A stretch of DNA of 64,000 nucleotides, from assembly GCF_023674465.1 (NCBI RefSeq), contig NZ_CP098400.1:2260801-2324800 (forward strand). The letters are read 5' to 3'. The stretch comes from Xiashengella succiniciproducens (GTDB lineage: Bacteria > Bacteroidota > Bacteroidia > Bacteroidales > Marinilabiliaceae). The translations under genes and the position numbers were made by a program. Numbering within the stretch: the stretch's first letter is position 1; the number at the start of each line of letters is the position of its first letter. The notes beneath the pieces were generated by a model that was given only the letters and a program-made list of their open reading frames with translations, had not been told where the DNA came from and searched no databases. Positions 16,516 through 24,652 of the stretch are shown piece by piece.

Positions 16516-17679
16516 ATGAGAAAATATTTATACATAGCATTTTCGATTTTGATAAACTGTTCAGTGTTTGGACAAGTTGATTCCCAAACAGATTCAGTAT
16601 CATTTGATAAGATAACTTGTCGTTTTAAAGAAACTAAAGGTTGGAACATTTTTTCAGGAGAACTTAAAGACTCGATTGATACAACATTTTTATATCAGAC
16701 AAAAGACTTTAATGTTTCGATTAGTGAAAATCCGATTGCATTTAAAACTTTTCATTCAGTAATTAAAAATCCATATTTTACAGATGATTTCGGCGATTAT
16801 GATAACAATTATGTTAATTACCCAGTTTCATATTCTGTAATATATGATAACAGATTACTGTCATTATTCCGTAATGGAAAATTTGTTTGTCATAGATTAT
16901 CCAACTTTGAAAGAGACTTGGATTTTGAGACAAAACTAAATACTCGTAAATTCAAATATCACTGGATTATAAATGATAAGCTAGGAGCAATATCTGGAAA
17001 TTCAATTTTCATCTGGAATGGTACTGATTGGATTAGTAATAAAACAGACTTTCCACTGAAGAGTCAGCCAAAACTATTTGAGGATAGTGATTTTGTTGTG
17101 TTTGGTGATTGCCATGGAGAATGGGGAGGAACTGTTTACTTCTTTGATAAAAATAACGGAGAAACTTATTTTACTGAATCTACTTGTGCTAATTCTGTTC
17201 TAAAAAAAGGAGATAGTTATTTAGTTCTAGCACATTTAGGGCATATGACTGGTTCTACAGAGATAAAGGAGGTAAAAGACCCTCGTAAATTAACTCAAGC
17301 AAAACAAGCGGAGATTAATAAGACAAAGAATGGACAAGCCTTAGGATATACAGATTCATCAAAGGCGTATGAAACAATACTCGATTATTGGGGAATTCAA
17401 TTATTTTCTACTTTCAGTTACAAGGATAGACAATTATATATGGTTCATTTAAATGAAATGACTTTTCTTGCAGAGATTGTTGGAAATGACATTCAGATTG
17501 TAAATCCTCTTTTTGATAATGAGATTTATACTCATGACCCAGTGACAAATAAGTATGAAAACTACACTTTAATGAATTTAGACCATTATGGTACAGCAAG
17601 AGATAAAGAAATATCAGTTATTATAATTGATGGTGAAAGATTAATAAAACTAGATTGGAATGAGAACCACAGCCGCTAA
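16516..17679 (+). CDS. Exported hypothetical protein (cassette C11)
   Basis: A 387-residue protein with a signal peptide (MRKYLYIAFSILINCSVFGQ, cleavage after GQ). The body is beta-rich with aromatic repeats (GDCHGEWGGTVYFFDKNNGE; AHLGHMTGSTEIKEV), perhaps a propeller or barrel, but I do not recognise the family. It is the only gene of C11. Its TAA stop lies inside R'' (CGCTAAC) of attC12, so coding sequence and recombination site share bases, an extreme of cassette compaction. Confidence 0.77.
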   Translation: MRKYLYIAFSILINCSVFGQVDSQTDSVSFDKITCRFKETKGWNIFSGELKDSIDTTFLYQTKDFNVSISENPIAFKTFHSVIKNPYFTDDFGDYDNNYVNYPVSYSVIYDNRLLSLFRNGKFVCHRLSNFERDLDFETKLNTRKFKYHWIINDKLGAISGNSIFIWNGTDWISNKTDFPLKSQPKLFEDSDFVVFGDCHGEWGGTVYFFDKNNGETYFTESTCANSVLKKGDSYLVLAHLGHMTGSTEIKEVKDPRKLTQAKQAEINKTKNGQALGYTDSSKAYETILDYWGIQLFSTFSYKDRQLYMVHLNEMTFLAEIVGNDIQIVNPLFDNEIYTHDPVTNKYENYTLMNLDHYGTARDKEISVIIIDGERLIKLDWNENHSR

Positions 17680-17804
17680 CACACAATATAGCAAATTGGG
17701 GCTGAGTAGGTTACGTCAACTTTTTGTTTACAAATCGGCTTCATCAACGGTGGATAAAGACGCGTTCCAAAATCCCCAACTTGCCATATTGTAAAACGTT
17801 GGCC
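17674..17804 (+). repeat. attC12
   Basis: R'' CGCTAAC (17674-17680) contains the stop codon of the C11 gene; R' GTTGGCC (17798-17804). Stem CAATATAGCAAATTGGGG pairs with CCCCAACTTGCCATATTG. Confidence 0.85.
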
Positions 17805-17828
17805 ACAATTATAAAAAACTGACAGACA

Positions 17829-18581
17829 ATGGAAATACTAAATTTGATTGTTGGATTATTCATGATTGGCATTGGATTCTTAGTTAAATCCGTACCTGAT
17901 TTGATTGCTGGATATAACACTATGTCCAAAGAGCAAAAGGAAAATGTTGACATTGAAGGTTTATCAACTTTTATGCGCAATGGACTAATTGCGATTGGAA
18001 TATCAATTATAATAGGATATTATTTATTCAAATGGATTGGTTTTACACTGATTGCCAATTCAATGTTGCCATTAGTTACTTTAGTTGGGGTGACTATTTT
18101 GGTGATTAAAGCACAGAGATTTGACCAGAACAAGAATAAGAAAACTAAACTTACTTATTTTATTCTTGGATTGGTATTCATACTCGTGATTGGACTTATA
18201 ACTTATGGATTTATTCCTTCAAAGGTGATTTTTAGCAAAGAATCAGTTCAATTTTCAGGAATGTATGGAATAGAAATTAAAATTGCCGAGATAGACAATG
18301 TCAAACTGGTAGATAACCTTCCTGAAATAAAAATGCGGACAAATGGATTTAGTTTTGGAACGGTTAAGAAAGGATTTTTCGACCTCAATGAATTTGGAAA
18401 AAGTCGCTTGCTTATTCAGTCAGAAAAGCCTCCATATTTGATTATTTCAAAAGGAAACGGAGAGAAAACAATAATTAATTTCAAAGAAAAATCCGTAACA
18501 GAATCGACATATAGTGAGATTAAAACATTGATAGAGAAAAATAACTGTGGCCAACATGCGGTATATTCCAGTCGGCGGTGA
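17829..18581 (+). CDS. DUF3784-like membrane protein with C-terminal PH-like domain
   Basis: A 250-residue protein. The N-terminus (IGIGFLVKSVPDLIAGYNTMSKEQKENVD) has the DUF3784 pattern of a helix followed by LIAGYNTMS; two more helices follow (about residues 57-98) and a fourth at 114-134. Residues 140-245 are a soluble beta-rich module ending in INFKEKSVTESTYSEIKTLIE that resembles bacterial PH-like domains. The last 13 residues are read from attC13: R'' and part of the stem are coding. Likely a membrane-anchored sensor or scaffold; function unknown. Confidence 0.78.
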   Translation: MEILNLIVGLFMIGIGFLVKSVPDLIAGYNTMSKEQKENVDIEGLSTFMRNGLIAIGISIIIGYYLFKWIGFTLIANSMLPLVTLVGVTILVIKAQRFDQNKNKKTKLTYFILGLVFILVIGLITYGFIPSKVIFSKESVQFSGMYGIEIKIAEIDNVKLVDNLPEIKMRTNGFSFGTVKKGFFDLNEFGKSRLLIQSEKPPYLIISKGNGEKTIINFKEKSVTESTYSEIKTLIEKNNCGQHAVYSSRR

Positions 18582-18679
18582 AGTGCGTGCATGTTGGTTT
18601 GCAGTTCCTATTAAGGTTTGTAACGGCAGAAAGTGAAGCAATTCCTAATGCCGCCCGCAACATACCGCCGCCGTTGTGT
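18549..18679 (+). repeat. attC13
   Basis: R'' GGCCAAC (18549-18555), 10-bp complement of the C12 start (GTTGGCCACA); R' GTTGTGT (18673-18679). Stem GCGGTAT...GGCGG pairs with CCGCC...ATACCGC. The DUF3784-like ORF runs 33 bp past the start of the site. Confidence 0.82.
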
Positions 18680-19148
18680 GCAAGCCACGCAACCATAATA
18701 CTGTAAAAAGCATCAAACATTAGACATTAATTTAAATATCAGAAATTATGAGAAAAATTATTACCTTATTAATTGCAATCGTTTCATTCGCAAGTTGTGA
18801 AAAAGAAAATACAAATATCGAAAGGACAGAATCTGAATTTGTCACCAATTTAGGAATGAAATTCGTTTTCTTAAATAATGACAATGAGGATTTGATAGAT
18901 AATAGTAATATTCAAACTTATCCTATTAGTTTCCAAGACAAATATTCAGAAATATCAAATGATGATATTACCAATTACAATAATGAAATATACTTTAATG
19001 GAAACGCAAATACCTTGTTTTACGATTCTGAAATAGGCAGAAACATATGGGAAACAATCGTGTATGGATTTGACAATGTAGCCTTCCCTGAAAATCGGAC
19101 AGTTTAAAATTAGACAAATTATTAATTTTAAGCAGTCAAAACAGAGTT

Positions 19149-19415
19149 ATGAAAAAAACAAGATTCACAGAAAGCCAAATTGTAAAAATTCTAAAGGAGT
19201 ATGAAAGTGGTATTGATGCTCAAACGATATGTCGCGAGCATGGCATTGCCAAGGCTACATTTTATAATTGGCGCAAGAAGTATTCTGGTATGGAAGCCTC
19301 TCAGTTAAAACGTTTAAAAGAACTGGAGGAAGAAAACCGTAAACTCAAGCAGATGTATGCAGATCAGAGTTTAGATAACTTGATGCTAAAGGATTTGCTT
19401 GGAAAAAAGTTTTAA
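19149..19415 (+). CDS. IS3-family transposase OrfA
   Basis: An 88-residue protein with an N-terminal helix-turn-helix (TESQIVKILKEYESG ... CREHGIAKATFYNWRKKY) and a leucine-zipper-like C-terminus (LKELEEENRKLKQMYADQ), typical of OrfA of the IS407 group. It binds the IS ends and regulates transposition. The slippery run AAAAAAG at 19403-19409, just before its stop, lets ribosomes shift into the orfB frame. Confidence 0.93.
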   Translation: MKKTRFTESQIVKILKEYESGIDAQTICREHGIAKATFYNWRKKYSGMEASQLKRLKELEEENRKLKQMYADQSLDNLMLKDLLGKKF

Positions 19416-19447
19416 AGCCCTGCGAGAAAAAAGAGCGAGCCGAATAC

Positions 19448-20284
19448 TTGCATTCCACATACTTGATCGGCATCGGCAGGGCGTGCCGATTGATTGGATT
19501 GCATCGCTCCATGTGGTATTATGAAAGCAAACGAAACGATGTTGAAGTCATCAACAAGTTGGAAGAACTGTCAGAGAAACTTCCAACGCGTGGCTTTGAT
19601 GAATATTATGGTCGAATACGCCAAGAAGGCTATAGATGGAACCGCAAGCGAGTATTGAGAGTCTATCGCTTGCTACAGCTAAACCTACGCAAAAAACGAA
19701 AAAGAAGGTTGCCTGCTCGTATAAAAGAACCACTGGAGCAACCCAATGGCATCAATCATACTTGGTCTATGGATTTTATGAGTGACAGCTTGATTTATGG
19801 CCGTAGATTCCGAGTATTAAATATTATTGATGATTACAACAGAGAAGCCTTGGCCATTGAGTCGGATTTCTCTTTACCAGCAGAACGTGTAATAAAAGTG
19901 CTTAATGAAATCATATTCTGGCGAGGAAAACCTATGAAAATAAGAGTTGATAATGGGCCTGAGTTTATCTCTAATGCTCTGCAGAAATGGGCAAAAGACA
20001 ACGAAATTAAGTTAAAATTCATTCAACCTGGAAAACCAACCCAAAATGCATATATTGAAAGATTTAACCGCTTTTTCAGAGAGGACATTCTCGATGCATA
20101 CTTGTTTAATGACCTATCTGAGGTTAGACATCTGGTCTCAGAATGGATGGATGATTATAATGAATTTCATCCACATAAATCATTGGGAGGTAAATCTCCC
20201 TTAGATTATGTTAAAAACGAGTATAACCACCATATTTTAAATAGCAAAGAAAGTTCGCTGCCAGAACCTGTCAAGGGTATATAA
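19448..20284 (+). CDS. IS3-family transposase OrfB (DDE integrase catalytic part)
   Basis: A 278-residue open frame. The true product is the OrfAB fusion, since the frame is open back to the A6G slippery site (KKVLKPCEKKERAEYL...). The rve-type catalytic triad is D in WSMDFMSD, D in RVDNGPEF and E in AYIERFNRFF. The tail HPHKSLGGKSPLDYV is typical of IS3 transposases. It catalyses copy-out circle formation and integration of the element. Confidence 0.93.
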   Translation: MHSTYLIGIGRACRLIGLHRSMWYYESKRNDVEVINKLEELSEKLPTRGFDEYYGRIRQEGYRWNRKRVLRVYRLLQLNLRKKRKRRLPARIKEPLEQPNGINHTWSMDFMSDSLIYGRRFRVLNIIDDYNREALAIESDFSLPAERVIKVLNEIIFWRGKPMKIRVDNGPEFISNALQKWAKDNEIKLKFIQPGKPTQNAYIERFNRFFREDILDAYLFNDLSEVRHLVSEWMDDYNEFHPHKSLGGKSPLDYVKNEYNHHILNSKESSLPEPVKGI

Positions 20285-20636
20285 ACGGCTTCGTTCCTCA
20301 GCCGCCCTTGACAGAACCTCTCAGCTCACTGAAAAAGCATTTAGAAATATGGTTCAAGAAAAAAAATGTCTATTTTGTAGTTGTCTGATAAGGGGTAAGT
20401 CTACAACAACATTAGAGAATACAAAACTTTTGTGCATTTTGAAAACAATGATATAGATACAATTTTAGTTAAATATTCTTTTACTACAGATTGTTTTGGA
20501 AGAGACTATTGTGCGAGTATAAATGAAGCCTATTATAATGGAAATCTTATCTATTCAGATAAAAACCTAAATCCTGATTTTATATATGTAACAAAGACTG
20601 AAAATCAAACAAGTATAAAATTTGAATAAAGCCAGC

Positions 20637-20768
20637 ACACAACATTTTGTATAAGTAATGGCAGGCGAAGTGGTAAATATCAAGGTTTGTAGCCCGCTCA
20701 AACTGCGTAGTGTTTTGACAGGGAATTATCACGCAATCTGCCACTACTCATACAATTTACCGTTGTGC
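20637..20768 (+). repeat. attC14
   Basis: R'' ACACAAC (20637-20643), complement of the C13 start (9 bp in all); R' GTTGTGC (20762-20768). Stem TTGTATAAGTAATGGCAGG pairs with CTGCCACTACTCATACAA. Confidence 0.85.
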
Positions 20769-20803
20769 CGCATACTAGAAAAGACCTGCAATGATGTAAA
20801 TAA

Positions 20804-21178
20804 ATGAAAAAAACTCCTGATAGAAAATATAGACTTCAATCTGCAAAGGATTGGATAAAAACATATTCAGGGAATAATATTGTTAAGGGATATTCAAAAA
20901 AGTACTCCGTTGACAAAATTTGTGCAGTTAAAGAATTAAGATTGCTAGGATTTAAAATTTCGGATGAATATGAAAGACAGTTGCGTCAATCTATGGAATC
21001 ACTTAAACAGCAAAGACTTGCATTTAAGAAAAAGCGAGAGAATGAATTAAATGCCTTTTGTGAAATTGAAAGTGATGAGCATTTTGCAATGATTATTGGG
21101 TATACAAGCGGAGGATATCCTTATGGAGTAACCCACGAAGAAATGGAACAAAAAGATATTGAAAAGGAATTTGACTAA
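20804..21178 (+). CDS. Hypothetical protein, second copy (cassette C14)
   Basis: A 124-residue product identical to that of 1418-1792 except for Lys16 in place of Glu16 (SAKDW versus SAEDW), caused by one base change. The 5' untranslated segment is also identical back to the GTT of R', and diverges immediately upstream of it. This shows that the duplicated unit is the whole cassette. See the C1 entry for the motif description; function unknown. Confidence 0.8.
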   Translation: MKKTPDRKYRLQSAKDWIKTYSGNNIVKGYSKKYSVDKICAVKELRLLGFKISDEYERQLRQSMESLKQQRLAFKKKRENELNAFCEIESDEHFAMIIGYTSGGYPYGVTHEEMEQKDIEKEFD

Positions 21179-21180
21179 TT

Positions 21181-21546
21181 ATGCCAGCAGGACAAGCACA
21201 TACTACTTGGTTTCCAGAATTAAAGGATATTCTTAAGAATAAGTGGAATTCAAATTATTCCATTGAACAGCATTTTAGTTTAGTTACCGATTTGAATGAG
21301 AAATTACGCCAGATTCGGAAAGAATTGAACATTCAACCCCCTATGATGTGGTGTCCGAATTGCCAAAAACGACATCGCTCAAGATTTAATGATGTTTCAA
21401 TAACAGGAATGTATTATGCCCTTAAAAGATTTGAATATTGTGATACTGATGAATTTAATAAGTTGTTAAGAGATTGGAAACAATATTCAAAATCAGAAAA
21501 TGTTGATATATATGGCAATAAAAAGACTGATAAAAGGGAATTGTAA
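21181..21546 (+). CDS. Hypothetical CxxC protein, second copy (cassette C14)
   Basis: A 121-residue product identical to that of 1795-2160, with the same MWCPNCQKRHRSRF motif. The 2-bp spacing to the upstream gene is kept. Retention of two intact copies about 19 kb apart, with only one base change between the cassettes, implies a recent duplication, probably by integrase-mediated re-insertion. Confidence 0.8.
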   Translation: MPAGQAHTTWFPELKDILKNKWNSNYSIEQHFSLVTDLNEKLRQIRKELNIQPPMMWCPNCQKRHRSRFNDVSITGMYYALKRFEYCDTDEFNKLLRDWKQYSKSENVDIYGNKKTDKREL

Positions 21547-21572
21547 AATGGAGATTAAAATAAAGTACGTCG

Positions 21573-21704
21573 GCACAACACGCGTTATAGTGCATGGCTA
21601 AATCTCATATTTACTGCAAGTTTCATTCACCGTAGAGTATTCTTAACGGCCAGAAAATACATGCCAAGACGATTAGCCACGCACCATATCGCCACACGTT
21701 ATGC
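21573..21704 (+). repeat. attC15 (copy of attC2)
   Basis: R'' GCACAAC (21573-21579); R' GTTATGC (21698-21704). Identical to attC2 through the R' 7-mer, diverging right after it (CCAATTT here, TGCATTT at attC2). Confidence 0.86.
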
Positions 21705-21746
21705 CCAATTTAAGAACCAAACCCTTAATCAATAACTTTTGAAATA

Positions 21747-23264
21747 ATGAAAACTAATCTTGAAAAACTCGTATTTATTCTATTAACATTTTCTATTTTG
21801 ATTTCTTGTCGTTCAGAAGTTGAATTAAAGCCCGTTCAAATGACTTCTAAACCGGTTTTTATTACCGGAAAAGTTCTAAATCAAACATCTGAATATAATA
21901 CCGTAACAGTTTATGTCAATGAATTACTTTCTGGGGAACAATTGTCTTATGTGAGTTTAGTCGATAGTTTTGGCAATTTTCAAATTAAATTCAAGTTGTA
22001 TTATCCACAAGACATTTTAGTTAGATATGGAGATAACGCCTTTCCTATCATAATTCACCCCACAGATAGTATCCATATTGTATTTGATGCAAATATGATA
22101 TCTGACAAAAACGAACTGGCAAAAAGCATTCAGTTTGCAGGAAGCAGGTCTGACAACGAAAGTTTGATTGCTTTTTATGCTTTAATTTCAGAAATATTTA
22201 TCCCTTGGGAACAATATTGTCAATATGAGAAGGAGTATAATTCAGATAAATTTACAGCCTTGCTTGATAGCCTTAGGAGTTTAAAAAAAGAAGCTGCCAA
22301 TGAATTTATTAGGCAAGGTGTCTCCAAAGAACTAGAAAACTGGATTAAAAAGGAAGTTGACTTTGATTATTACAATTGGCTTGCCCTTTATCCATATGAC
22401 CATGCTGGTTTTAATAAATTAGATGAATACACTATTGTACCGTCATCTTTTTATGATTTTATGAATATTGAACTTTCTCTTAGTGACCTGAGCAACTCAA
22501 AATCAATTATTTTTATAGGTCGTTATCAAAGAAGAATTTCATCATTAATGATTGATGATGGAAAGTTGTTTAAACCTGATGGAAGGTGGACATACAAAGG
22601 AAATGCAAACGATGCAATAATCAAAATAATTTTAAAATACACGAGTGATTCCTTGTTAAGAGAAATGCTGATTGCGAGGCAGCTTTATTATACGCTTGAT
22701 AGGCGCGAAATAAAAGATTTTGAAAAACACTATGCTTTGTTTGAAAAAACAGTAACTCAGCCTTTTTTGAGAGAACCTCTTATTAACAAGTATATAGAGA
22801 CAAAAAAACATTTTGAGAATGCGCAACCAAGAGAAAATACATTATTGAAATTGACAAAAAATACACCCGCAAACGAACTTATTACCAAAATTCTGGATGA
22901 CCATAAAGGGAAAATAATATACTTAGATATTTGGGCAACATGGTGCAGTCCTTGTCGAAGAGAAATGCCTTTTTCTAAACAGCTAATGCAAACGTTGAAC
23001 AATGACAAGGTTGCTTTTGTGTATCTGTGTATTGACTCCGAAGAAGATAAATGGAAAGCAATCATTAGTGAACTAAATATTTCAGGTAGTCACTATTTGG
23101 CGACTCCAGACCAAAGTAGGTTTCTTTACCAACTGTTTGAAATGAACGGAGTACCCCAGTTCGTATTATTAGACACTAAAGGCAATGTGATAGAAAAAGG
23201 AATTCACCTGCGACCAAGTGAAAGTTTAATAAAAACAAAAATTGACAAACTATTAATGGAATAA
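21747..23264 (+). CDS. TlpA-like thioredoxin-domain lipoprotein
   Basis: A 505-residue exported protein with lipobox LISC (Cys21). Residues about 40-110 form a beta-sandwich-like N-terminal domain, a helical middle follows, and the C-terminal 140 residues are a thioredoxin fold with the redox motif WATWCSPCRREMPF and the cis-Pro loop GVPQFVLLD. This architecture is that of the TlpA/ResA-like lipoproteins common in Bacteroidota. It would reduce disulfides in the periplasm. Sole gene of C15; its stop is 6 bp before R''. Confidence 0.9.
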   Translation: MKTNLEKLVFILLTFSILISCRSEVELKPVQMTSKPVFITGKVLNQTSEYNTVTVYVNELLSGEQLSYVSLVDSFGNFQIKFKLYYPQDILVRYGDNAFPIIIHPTDSIHIVFDANMISDKNELAKSIQFAGSRSDNESLIAFYALISEIFIPWEQYCQYEKEYNSDKFTALLDSLRSLKKEAANEFIRQGVSKELENWIKKEVDFDYYNWLALYPYDHAGFNKLDEYTIVPSSFYDFMNIELSLSDLSNSKSIIFIGRYQRRISSLMIDDGKLFKPDGRWTYKGNANDAIIKIILKYTSDSLLREMLIARQLYYTLDRREIKDFEKHYALFEKTVTQPFLREPLINKYIETKKHFENAQPRENTLLKLTKNTPANELITKILDDHKGKIIYLDIWATWCSPCRREMPFSKQLMQTLNNDKVAFVYLCIDSEEDKWKAIISELNISGSHYLATPDQSRFLYQLFEMNGVPQFVLLDTKGNVIEKGIHLRPSESLIKTKIDKLLME

Positions 23265-23270
23265 AACTGG

Positions 23271-23401
23271 GCATAACACGCAATATAACCAATGTCGGGC
23301 GCAGTGGCAGCTTGAAAGCGTCTGCTCCGCTCAAAGTTTTGTAACGGTTGACAGGGATGTCGCCCGCAATCCGCCACTGGTTATATTGCAAACCGTTACC
23401 G
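23271..23401 (+). repeat. attC16
   Basis: R'' GCATAAC (23271-23277), 10-bp complement of the C15 start; R' GTTACCG (23395-23401). Sequence close to attC1 and attC7 throughout. Confidence 0.86.
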
Positions 23402-23444
23402 CCAAGTTGATAAACAGCAAATCGCTTATTGACAGAATATTAAA

Positions 23445-23918
23445 ATGAATCACATGCTATTCTCTATCAATCTTTTGACCAAGGAAAAATCAAAATACAG
23501 AATAATCTTTGGAATTCTTGCAATAGTTTTTTCGATATCATGGATTTTTATAAACCTTGGCGAAAACGATGAGATAAAAATATTTGACTGGTTTTATTTT
23601 GCAATATTTCTCACGCTTGGAATTGGTCATGTAATTGAAGGAGCAGGAATATCTTTAGTGGAAATATTTGGTGCAAAAGCATATATTCAGGTTGATGCCG
23701 AAAAAATTCGTATTAAAATAAATCCTTTTGTGAAAGAAAAGACTGTCGCGTGGAATGAAATATTGGAACTAGAATACAAATCTGCCCGATACAAAATAAC
23801 TAAAGTTGACAACAGTAATATAATTCTGGACTTACCAACGGAAAATTACAGACAGGTTCAGGGAATTAAGGAGATAATAAAATCGTTTGCAACAGAAAAA
23901 GGAATTCATATTCAATAA
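23445..23918 (+). CDS. Two-helix membrane protein with PH-like domain (C16, first gene)
   Basis: A 157-residue protein. Two N-terminal membrane helices (about residues 20-38 and 46-66) are followed by a cytoplasmic beta module of about 85 residues (AYIQVDAEKIRIKINPF, WNEILELEYKSARYKIT) that looks like a bacterial PH-like domain. No enzymatic motif. The next gene, 29 bp downstream, has the same architecture, so the pair may form a membrane heterodimer. Identical copy at 26844-27317. Confidence 0.77.
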   Translation: MNHMLFSINLLTKEKSKYRIIFGILAIVFSISWIFINLGENDEIKIFDWFYFAIFLTLGIGHVIEGAGISLVEIFGAKAYIQVDAEKIRIKINPFVKEKTVAWNEILELEYKSARYKITKVDNSNIILDLPTENYRQVQGIKEIIKSFATEKGIHIQ

Positions 23919-23947
23919 ATGTATTTCGAATATTTTAACCCACAAGT

Positions 23948-24400
23948 ATGAAAGAGGCATATATCCAACTATATGATAGAAATGAAAATTCAATAAAATT
24001 CTTTAGGGCATTGTCAGTATTACTTTTTGCAATTGGGACAATAGGTCTGATTTTTAAGTTTTCAAGGTGGCATATGCAACTATTTGAACTTAGCTTATGG
24101 CACAATTTGTTTCTAATGATTCAAGGAATTGCAATGTATTTCCTTTCGAACAGCAACTTAAAGTTCAAAAGATATTTCATCTCGTGGAATAACTATGAGA
24201 TATCATATCACTTCCCAAAAAACAAACATCCAGAAAAATTCAGAATAGATGAAATCAAAGCTCTGAAAATTATTGATAATGAGATAAATATCTTATTAAA
24301 AACGGATGAAACAAAGACAATCAACTTGAATTATACATTTTTACCAAAACGCAGTCTTATAAGAGAGTATTTTGAATCTCTTGAAATGAACCTTGCTTGA
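23948..24400 (+). CDS. Two-helix membrane protein with PH-like domain (C16, second gene)
   Basis: A 150-residue protein with two helices (about residues 22-38 and 50-68), then a beta-rich soluble tail (YFISWNNYEISYHFPKN, FRIDEIKALKIIDNEINILL). It is a distant paralogue-like partner of the preceding gene by layout, although the sequences are dissimilar. Function unknown. About 70 bp of non-coding sequence separate its stop from R'' of attC17. Identical copy at 27347-27799. Confidence 0.77.
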   Translation: MKEAYIQLYDRNENSIKFFRALSVLLFAIGTIGLIFKFSRWHMQLFELSLWHNLFLMIQGIAMYFLSNSNLKFKRYFISWNNYEISYHFPKNKHPEKFRIDEIKALKIIDNEINILLKTDETKTINLNYTFLPKRSLIREYFESLEMNLA

Positions 24401-24473
24401 ATCTGGTTATAAAAGTAGACCCTATAAAACAATTACCTAACACTTTAGATTTTGGAAAAAAATACCAACCAGG

Positions 24474-24606
24474 CGGCAACATCATGTATAAAATATTTGG
24501 GGATTTAGTGGTTACTTGAAGCATTCTGCCCCGTATTAGCTTTTGTAACGGCAGACAGTTACGAAGCCCGCAATCCCCAAACATTTCATACATGTGACCG
24601 TTGCCA
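24474..24606 (+). repeat. attC17
   Basis: R'' CGGCAAC (24474-24480), one mismatch to the complement of the C16 start; R' GTTGCCA (24600-24606). Stem CATGTATAAAATATTTGGGG pairs with CCCCAAACATTTCATACATG. Confidence 0.84.
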
Positions 24607-24652
24607 GTAATGTTAAGAAACCGCAGTGCTCAGAATAACACTCAATAAGAAA

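Larger units (their letters stand above)
19077..20405 (+). mobile_element. IS3-family insertion sequence (IS407-group-like), complete
   Basis: A 1329-bp element with imperfect terminal inverted repeats beginning TGTAG (TGTAGCCTTCCC... / ...GGGGTAAGTCTACA) and a 4-bp target duplication ACAA at 19073-19076 and 20406-20409. It carries orfA and orfB in two frames with an A6G slippery site (19403-19409) for the -1 frameshift that makes OrfAB. A decayed copy of the same element lies at 38882-39307. Insertion is recent enough that the host frame can still be restored. Confidence 0.9.
18748..20629 (+). pseudogene. Lipoprotein gene split by an IS3-family element (cassette C13)
   Basis: Two pieces, 18748-19076 and 20410-20629. 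The first encodes a lipoprotein signal (MRKIITLLIAIVSFASC) and about 110 residues; the second continues with REYKTFVHFENNDID and ends TSIKFE. Removing the element (19077-20405) and one copy of its 4-bp target duplication ACAA joins the frames exactly (...YGFDN-IREYK...) into a 182-residue protein. The intact family is not recognised. In the present state a truncated product of 119 residues ending in PENRTV may still be made. Confidence 0.85.

Noticed and set aside
18748-19107. A complete 119-residue lipoprotein gene
   Set aside because: The last codons (from position 19077) belong to the insertion sequence; the real gene continues at 20410.
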